From NCBI GenBank assembly GCA_052174475.1, contig JBQMRO010000052.1, positions 1-32,956 of the forward strand: a stretch of 32,956 nt of DNA. The letters are read 5' to 3'. The notes under the pieces were generated by a model. It saw only the letters and a program-made list of their open reading frames with translations, made no database searches and was not told the DNA's origin. A program made the position numbers and the translations under genes. This DNA comes from Arsenophonus sp052174475 (lineage in GTDB: Bacteria; Pseudomonadota; Gammaproteobacteria; Enterobacterales; Enterobacteriaceae). Numbering within the stretch: position 1 is the first letter of the stretch; every line of letters begins with the position of its first letter. Positions 29,075 to 32,956 of this stretch are shown piece by piece.

Positions 29075-29135
29075 ATTAACTAATAATATATCACATTAAT
29101 ATTCAAACTATTAATGTGATATATTATTAGTTAAT
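29075..29135. repeat. Perfect 27-bp inverted repeat (large palindrome)
   Basis: The arms 29075-29101 (beginning ATTAACTAATAATATATCAC) and 29109-29135 are perfectly complementary over 27 bp, with a 7-base loop TTCAAAC. No coding sequence or T run adjoins it. The rplY terminator lies more than 100 bp upstream, so this is a separate structure. Perfect conservation of both arms in a region otherwise rich in mutations suggests recent origin, gene conversion between arms, or selection. Confidence 0.8.
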
Positions 29136-29218
29136 TGTTTAAGAGTCGTAACGATCTAGCCAAAATTTTTTTGGCAATTGATAACTATATTATTTAATAA
29201 ATTTAGAAAAATTCTGCT

Positions 29219-29246
29219 CCCCCCACTATAAAAAGGGGGTTCATTT
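29219..29246 (+). terminator. G/C-run hairpin before the small ORF
   Basis: A C run at 29219-29224 pairs with GGGGG at 29235-29239 across ACTATAAAAA, followed by TTCATTTTTT. The form is that of a rho-independent terminator, yet no gene lies directly upstream. The G run also falls 11 bases before the ATG at 29251 and could act as a poor ribosome site. Confidence 0.4.
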
Positions 29247-29250
29247 TTTA

Positions 29251-29403
29251 ATGAACGCTTTAATTAAATTTTTTCTTCGACTTATTGTTGTTCATTGCAA
29301 TAGCAATGAACTTGTTTTTGATATTCCTGCATTGTTTTCTGATTTAAACTCAGACGAATTACAAAATATTAATAGTTTTATTAGAAATGGATTGAGTTAT
29401 TAG
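29251..29403 (+). CDS. Small hypothetical ORF, 3' end cut by IS256 copy 11
   Basis: This is a 50-codon open frame, MNALIKFFLRLIVVHCNSNE, then LVFDIPALFSDL, then NSDELQNINSFIRNGLSY. I do not recognise the family. It starts hydrophobic and then turns acidic. Its last two codons and the TAG stop lie inside the terminal repeat of IS256 copy 11 (starts 29396), so the original protein was probably longer and lost its C-terminus to the insertion. It may be an expressed truncated protein, a pseudogene remnant, or a chance frame; its non-repetitive composition favours a real remnant. Confidence 0.4.
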   Translation: MNALIKFFLRLIVVHCNSNELVFDIPALFSDLNSDELQNINSFIRNGLSY

Positions 29404-30792
29404 TAAATCTAGTGTATAGCAATTAGGATATGTCTAATTGAATACTTAATGAATTTATTCTTTATCCTTAAATTGGGTTTTGTTTACACCCATGATCAAG
29501 GCTAAAGTCTTATTTAGCTGGTTCAGATTTCTGAGCAGACTGTAATAGCTTTTACATACTATTAAAAGGGTTGATTTCTCGAAGGAAAATCTTTGACAAT
29601 TTTTTATGCTTCAGCTTCATAGCTTCACTGTCAAGAAAAAGCTGATTCAATCGAATTCGTAACTCTTATTAAGACCAAGTAAGCTAATAGAAATCATAGA
29701 ATGCTAGTTGTTCTTCTCAGTCTTTTCCGGCTTTTTAATCGTTGGATTAAAATTTGCTAAAATCCTTTCCAACAAAGAATTCAAGGTTTTATTAGCGGTA
29801 TAATAGCTCTTTGCTAGCCGACTTCGTGGATCACTTTAACTTTTGGTGCTGCATACCTTTATGCAGTAAAAGTATGCGCATGAGCTGTTTTATATATCAA
29901 ATAGCGTTGATGTTTCGCACCCAGAAATATCTTTGTTATTGCATTCTAAAAAACCAAGAATCGTCTTCCGTAGCAAATCTAGGAAGATATGGTTAATCTC
30001 TGTGCTTGCAGGCCATCTAAAAGATAGATCAAAAGTGCACTTCTGATTCTTGATGACCATCCTTGACTGCAACGAGCTCCTTGCCATCCAGGCGGTGCCG
30101 CTAATAATTAAGCACAGGAAAAGAGGATCAACTTGCCTGGATATGAGACGAGATACGCCATAAAAATAGAAATAAACGTAGCAGTATTGCTTAAATTACG
30201 CAATTGTAGCATTATTGCCTCTTCTTTTCAAGCCATTTCTGTTTCAGTTTGCATATGCCAATTGACAAGATAAGATGTGCTTTCTCACCGAGAAAGCCTA
30301 GAGCTTCATAAAAATCTCCGGTTAAGATATCTAACAGATAGCGTAACTAAGGTAGTAACTCTTCACTGCTTTTTATATGCTTCAGATAAGGTAGTAGAAA
30401 TGAGCTGTTGAAAGATATTCTGTTTCCACTACCATACCGTGACCTTAGGCGCTGCAATTTCAACATCATAAATACCCCTCCGTTTTGTGTGTAACTCGAT
30501 GCGGCAAATAACCATTACAGATGACGATATAAACTCATCGACAAGGCAGTGTTCAGTATATTATCTGCAGTATGGCTTCTGGCTGTTCACCATCAATAGC
30601 AGTGCCTATCACAGCTACCAAGCAGCATTACAGATGAGCTCATGAAAGAGATACAGGCAATATAGTTTCGCGGATATATTAGGATAGGTTTTTAATGAGA
30701 TATTATCTCTATGTTGTTGAAATTATCAACAAAATCAATCAGAAGAATATGCCACCATATCCGAAACTCTATACATTATAAATGAGCGTAAC
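29396..30792 (-). mobile_element. IS256-family element, copy 11 (full length, dead)
   Basis: This 1397-bp element runs from GTTATTAGTAAATCTAGTGT at 29396 to the inverted repeat ending GAGCGTAAC at 30792, in minus orientation. Open frames inside (29811-29996 plus, 29890-30087 minus) are short and not in transposase register. It ends 38 bp before the yicC terminator hairpin. No clear target duplication is visible. Confidence 0.87.
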
Positions 30793-30829
30793 TCCAGTTT
30801 TGTAATCTTACATGTAATTTGTTGTATTA

Positions 30830-30855
30830 AATAAGCCAGTACACACTGGCTTATT
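30830..30855 (-). terminator. Terminator of yicC
   Basis: AATAAGCCAGT (30830-30840) and ACTGGCTTATT (30845-30855) pair perfectly over 11 bp with a 4-base loop. On the minus strand, 45 bp after the yicC stop, the stem is followed by a TTTAATA tail. The arm composition is GC-richer than the surroundings, as expected for a maintained terminator. Confidence 0.75.
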
Positions 30856-30900
30856 GCTATTATTTATAAGTTATGAGATTTGGTGAATTTACTTGAGAAT

Positions 30901-31764
30901 TTATTCGATGTTTTGAATTTGCTCACGCATTTGTTCTATTAATACTTTTAATTCAACAGCAGAATTAGTTACTTGGCTATTAATAGACTTTGATGCCAAA
31001 GTATTTGCTTCACGATTAAACTCCTGCATCATAAAATCTAACCGACGGCCAACTGCCTCTTGTTTTTTGAGAATATTATATGTTTCTTTAACATGAGTAA
31101 CCAGCCTATCAAGCTCTTCTGAAACATCAATACGTTGAGCTAACATGATAAGTTCTTCTTCTAATCGATTATTATCTATCTGAATTTCTGCCTCTTCTAA
31201 TTTTGTTTGTAAGCGTTCACGCTGCCATTTTAAAATTTCAGGCATTTGATGACGCACTTGTTGAATTTCCTGACAAACAGAATCTAGTCGTTGCTCAATT
31301 ATTGTTTTTAACATCTTTCCTTCGCTTTTCCGATTGAGAATAAAATCATCTAAAGCAAATTCTAATTCTTTAAGTAAATGTGTACAAATAATATCCAAAT
31401 TCTGTTCCTGAGCTGACATAACACCAGGCCAGCGAAGAATTTCTAATGGATTAATTTCTCCTTTACCACTACTCTTTTTTACCCAATTAGCAGTTCTAAT
31501 TAATTGTTTAGCTAATTCTTCATTCAGGATTAATTCATTTTGTTGAGATGAGCTAAGTTCGGAACGCAAACTACATTCTATTTTCCCTCGTGTCAATCTA
31601 GCACGTAGACGCTCACGAATAACAGGTTCTAGACTTCTAAATTGTTCCGGTAAGCGAATATAAGTTTCAAGATAACGATGGTTAACGGAACGTAGCTCCC
31701 AAGCCGCATTTCCCCATTTACTTTTTATATCTCGTCGTGCGAAAGCAGTCATACTATGGATCAT
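30901..31764 (-). CDS. yicC: YicC family endoribonuclease
   Basis: YicC proteins are reported as endoribonucleases affecting small-RNA stability (E. coli YicC and the sRNA RyhB). The 287-residue product has the same length as E. coli YicC. It keeps the N-terminal domain start MIHSMTAFARRDIKSKWGNA and RYLETYIRLPEQFRSLEPV, the central EINPLEILRWPGVM, and the highly conserved C-terminal domain with NNRLEEELIMLAQRIDVSEE, KKQEAVGRRLDFMMQEFNRE and ASKSIN. No frameshift or truncation is visible. The start has AGGA eight bases upstream on the minus strand. It is divergent from rph with 118 bp between starts, the conserved enterobacterial arrangement; TATAAT on the minus strand at 31791-31796 is a candidate -10 box. 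It is probably functional, in a cytosolic RNA-decay role. Confidence 0.95.
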   Translation of the reverse strand: MIHSMTAFARRDIKSKWGNAAWELRSVNHRYLETYIRLPEQFRSLEPVIRERLRARLTRGKIECSLRSELSSSQQNELILNEELAKQLIRTANWVKKSSGKGEINPLEILRWPGVMSAQEQNLDIICTHLLKELEFALDDFILNRKSEGKMLKTIIEQRLDSVCQEIQQVRHQMPEILKWQRERLQTKLEEAEIQIDNNRLEEELIMLAQRIDVSEELDRLVTHVKETYNILKKQEAVGRRLDFMMQEFNREANTLASKSINSQVTNSAVELKVLIEQMREQIQNIE

Positions 31765-31817
31765 ATTTCGTTCCTATTAATAAAAATTAAATTATAATCT
31801 TAAGTGAAACCATAGGA

Positions 31818-31846
31818 TAGGCATTCAATATCGAAGAACGTATAAT
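31818..31846 (+). promoter_or_regulatory. Candidate promoter of rph
   Basis: A perfect TATAAT at 31841-31846 lies 17 bp after TAGGCA (31818-31823), a weak -35 box, and 36 bp before the rph ATG. The ribosome site GGAGA at 31871-31875 follows. Confidence 0.45.
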
Positions 31847-31882
31847 GCGTGAACAATATTACTTAACTACGGAGATAATACA

Positions 31883-32599
31883 ATGCGTCCAAAAAATAGA
31901 GAGGCTAATCAGGTTCGCTCTATAAAAATTACTCGTCAATATACTAAACATGCCGAAGGTTCTGTTTTGATTGAATTTGGTGATACCAAAGTATTATGTA
32001 ACGCTACAATTGAAGAAGGCGTTCCCCGCTTTTTAAAAGGCCAATCACAAGGTTGGATAACAGCGGAATACGGTATGCTACCACGGGCAACAAATTCTCG
32101 TAATATACGCGAAGCGGCAAAAGGCAAACAAACAGGTCGCACTATGGAGATACAACGTCTTATTGCTCGTTCTTTACGAGCCGCTGTTGATTTAAAGCAA
32201 TTAGGTGAATATACCATCATACTAGATTGTGATGTCATTCAAGCCGATGGAGGTACTCGTACCGCTGCAATTTCTGGTGCTTGCGTTGCTTTAACTGACG
32301 CATTAAATAAAATGGTCGCAGAAAGACAATTAAAAAAAAGCCCGTTTAAATCGATGGTTGCTGCGGTTTCTGTTGGTATAGTGAATGGTAAACCTATTTG
32401 TGATCTAGAGTATAGTGAAGACTCTGTTGCAGAAACAGATATGAATCTTGTAATGATGGATAATTGTAAAATAATCGAAATTCAAGGTACTGCAGAAGGT
32501 AAACCATTTAGTCATGAGGAGCTGCTATCATTGCTTTCTTTAGCAAAAGATGGCTTAAAAACAATTTTTGCCGCCCAGAAAGAAGTATTAGAACAATAA
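31883..32599 (+). CDS. rph: Ribonuclease PH
   Basis: RNase PH is a phosphorolytic 3'-5' exoribonuclease that trims tRNA 3' ends, a hexameric ring in the cytosol. The 238-residue product has the wild-type length, unlike the frameshifted rph of E. coli K-12. Conserved blocks are present: YTKHAEGSVLIEFGDTKVLC, GMLPRATNSR, RTMEIQRLIARSLRAAVDL, the phosphate-binding ADGGTRTAAISGA, and CDLEYSEDSVAETDMN with the acidic catalytic residues. The start ATG is eight bases after GGAG. It is divergent from yicC. In E. coli pyrE follows in the same operon; here an IS256 copy begins 28 bp after the stop, so any downstream gene has been uncoupled. A small hairpin ATAGCT/AGCTAT follows the stop. The antisense frame at 31936-32238 is a shadow. 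Confidence 0.97.
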   Translation: MRPKNREANQVRSIKITRQYTKHAEGSVLIEFGDTKVLCNATIEEGVPRFLKGQSQGWITAEYGMLPRATNSRNIREAAKGKQTGRTMEIQRLIARSLRAAVDLKQLGEYTIILDCDVIQADGGTRTAAISGACVALTDALNKMVAERQLKKSPFKSMVAAVSVGIVNGKPICDLEYSEDSVAETDMNLVMMDNCKIIEIQGTAEGKPFSHEELLSLLSLAKDGLKTIFAAQKEVLEQ

Positions 32600-32626
32600 A
32601 TTTTAATAGCTTTCTAGCTATGTAAG

Positions 32627-32956
32627 TTATTAGCAAATCTAGTATATATAGCGGTTAGACTACGTTCTATTTTGATCCTTTGTAAACTTACTCTCTATCC
32701 TTAAATTGAACATTGTTTACTAGCAGAGTCAAGCAAGGCTAATCCAACTAGCTAGGCTAGTTTTTTGAACAGATGGGAGTAGTTTAAATATCATTTAAAG
32801 AGTTGTTTTCTTTAATTATAACGATCCGCGCATCGGCTTTATAGCCTCACTGTTGCAAAAGCTGATTCAATTAGATTCGTCATTTTTATTGACACCACAG
32901 TGCACTGACAGGAAGCATAGAATGCCGGGCATTCTTCTCGATTTTTTTCAGCTTCC
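32627..32956 (-). mobile_element. IS256-family element, partial copy 12 (C-terminal end)
   Basis: The right terminal repeat GTTATTAGCAAATCTAGTAT begins at 32627, and the match to the 3' part of the other minus-strand copies continues to the end of the window. It sits between rph and whatever follows, the position where pyrE is found in E. coli. Confidence 0.83.

Noticed and set aside
31936..32238. 100-codon minus-strand open frame inside rph
   Set aside because: It lies entirely antisense to intact rph, whose plus-strand product matches RNase PH along its full length.
1..32956. CRISPR array
   Set aside because: The repeats present are long dispersed IS copies and isolated palindromes; no short regularly spaced direct repeats are visible.
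1..32956. tRNA or rRNA genes
   Set aside because: I found no convincing cloverleaf with a GGTTCGAATCC-type arm and no rRNA signature by eye. A tRNAscan run could overturn this for a degenerate case.
1..32956. A new defence, toxin or secretion system
   Set aside because: Every intact gene has a well-known core function, and the rest is recognisable pseudogenes, dead IS elements or unassignable decayed sequence.

Overview
The window looks like a strongly AT-rich, decaying chromosome segment of a host-restricted gammaproteobacterium of the order Enterobacterales. The proteins are closest to those of Escherichia coli, Yersinia and Serratia, and several neighbour pairs match the E. coli order: purM-purN beside divergent upp, dusB-fis, radD-rplY, and yicC beside divergent rph. 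The sparse intact genes among many recognisable pseudogenes and dead insertion sequences suggest a mid-reduction insect endosymbiont, for example of the Serratia symbiotica or Sodalis-like type. The genus is an inference and is not proven by the sequence.

Only five genes are clearly intact, about 12% of the window: crp (17618-18262), lysP (24117-25601, minus), rplY (28621-28902), yicC (30901-31764, minus) and rph (31883-32599). They encode a global regulator, a lysine permease, ribosomal protein L25, an RNase-linked YicC protein and RNase PH. By reading through stops and frameshifts I recognise eight further genes as pseudogenes: purN and purM (297-1820, minus), upp (2049-2696), fis and dusB (4156-5461, minus), an NCS1/CodB-like nucleobase permease (about 8349-9250), waaQ (21699-22734) and the 3' half of radD (27597-28425).

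The dominant component is one IS256-family element of about 1.4 kb, present in twelve complete or partial copies that fill roughly 38% of the window. All are dead. One copy is nested inside another with a recognisable 9-bp target duplication (19453-20850). Another has split an IS1595-family element whose uninterrupted sister copy lies at 13880-14925. A third copy lies between upp and fis, which are far apart in E. coli, so it probably marks a rearrangement point.

Layout: 1-2700, IS256 end, purMN and upp remnants; 2747-4090, IS256; 4156-5461, dusB-fis remnants; 5735-8140, IS1595 split by IS256; 8349-9300, permease remnant; 9300-11040, very AT-rich and featureless; 11045-12313, IS256; 12314-13880, unidentified; 13880-14925, IS1595; 15660-17056, IS256; 17057-18316, crp; 18674-21488, nested IS256 pair; 21699-22734, waaQ remnant; 22735-23670, two truncated IS256; 24117-25660, lysP; 26244-28425, IS256 and radD remnant; 28621-28970, rplY; 29075-29400, large palindrome and a small ORF cut by an IS; 29396-30792, IS256; 30830-32626, yicC/rph; 32627 to the end, IS256.

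Functionally, the surviving genes cover core RNA and ribosome maintenance, amino-acid import and cAMP-dependent regulation. Nucleotide synthesis and salvage, Fis, tRNA dihydrouridylation, LPS core heptose transfer and a DNA-repair helicase have been lost from this segment. No intact new defence, secretion or biosynthetic system is visible. The more unusual signals are the layered transposon record, two long perfect palindromes, an operator-like repeat before lysP and a repeat-derived insertion in Crp.
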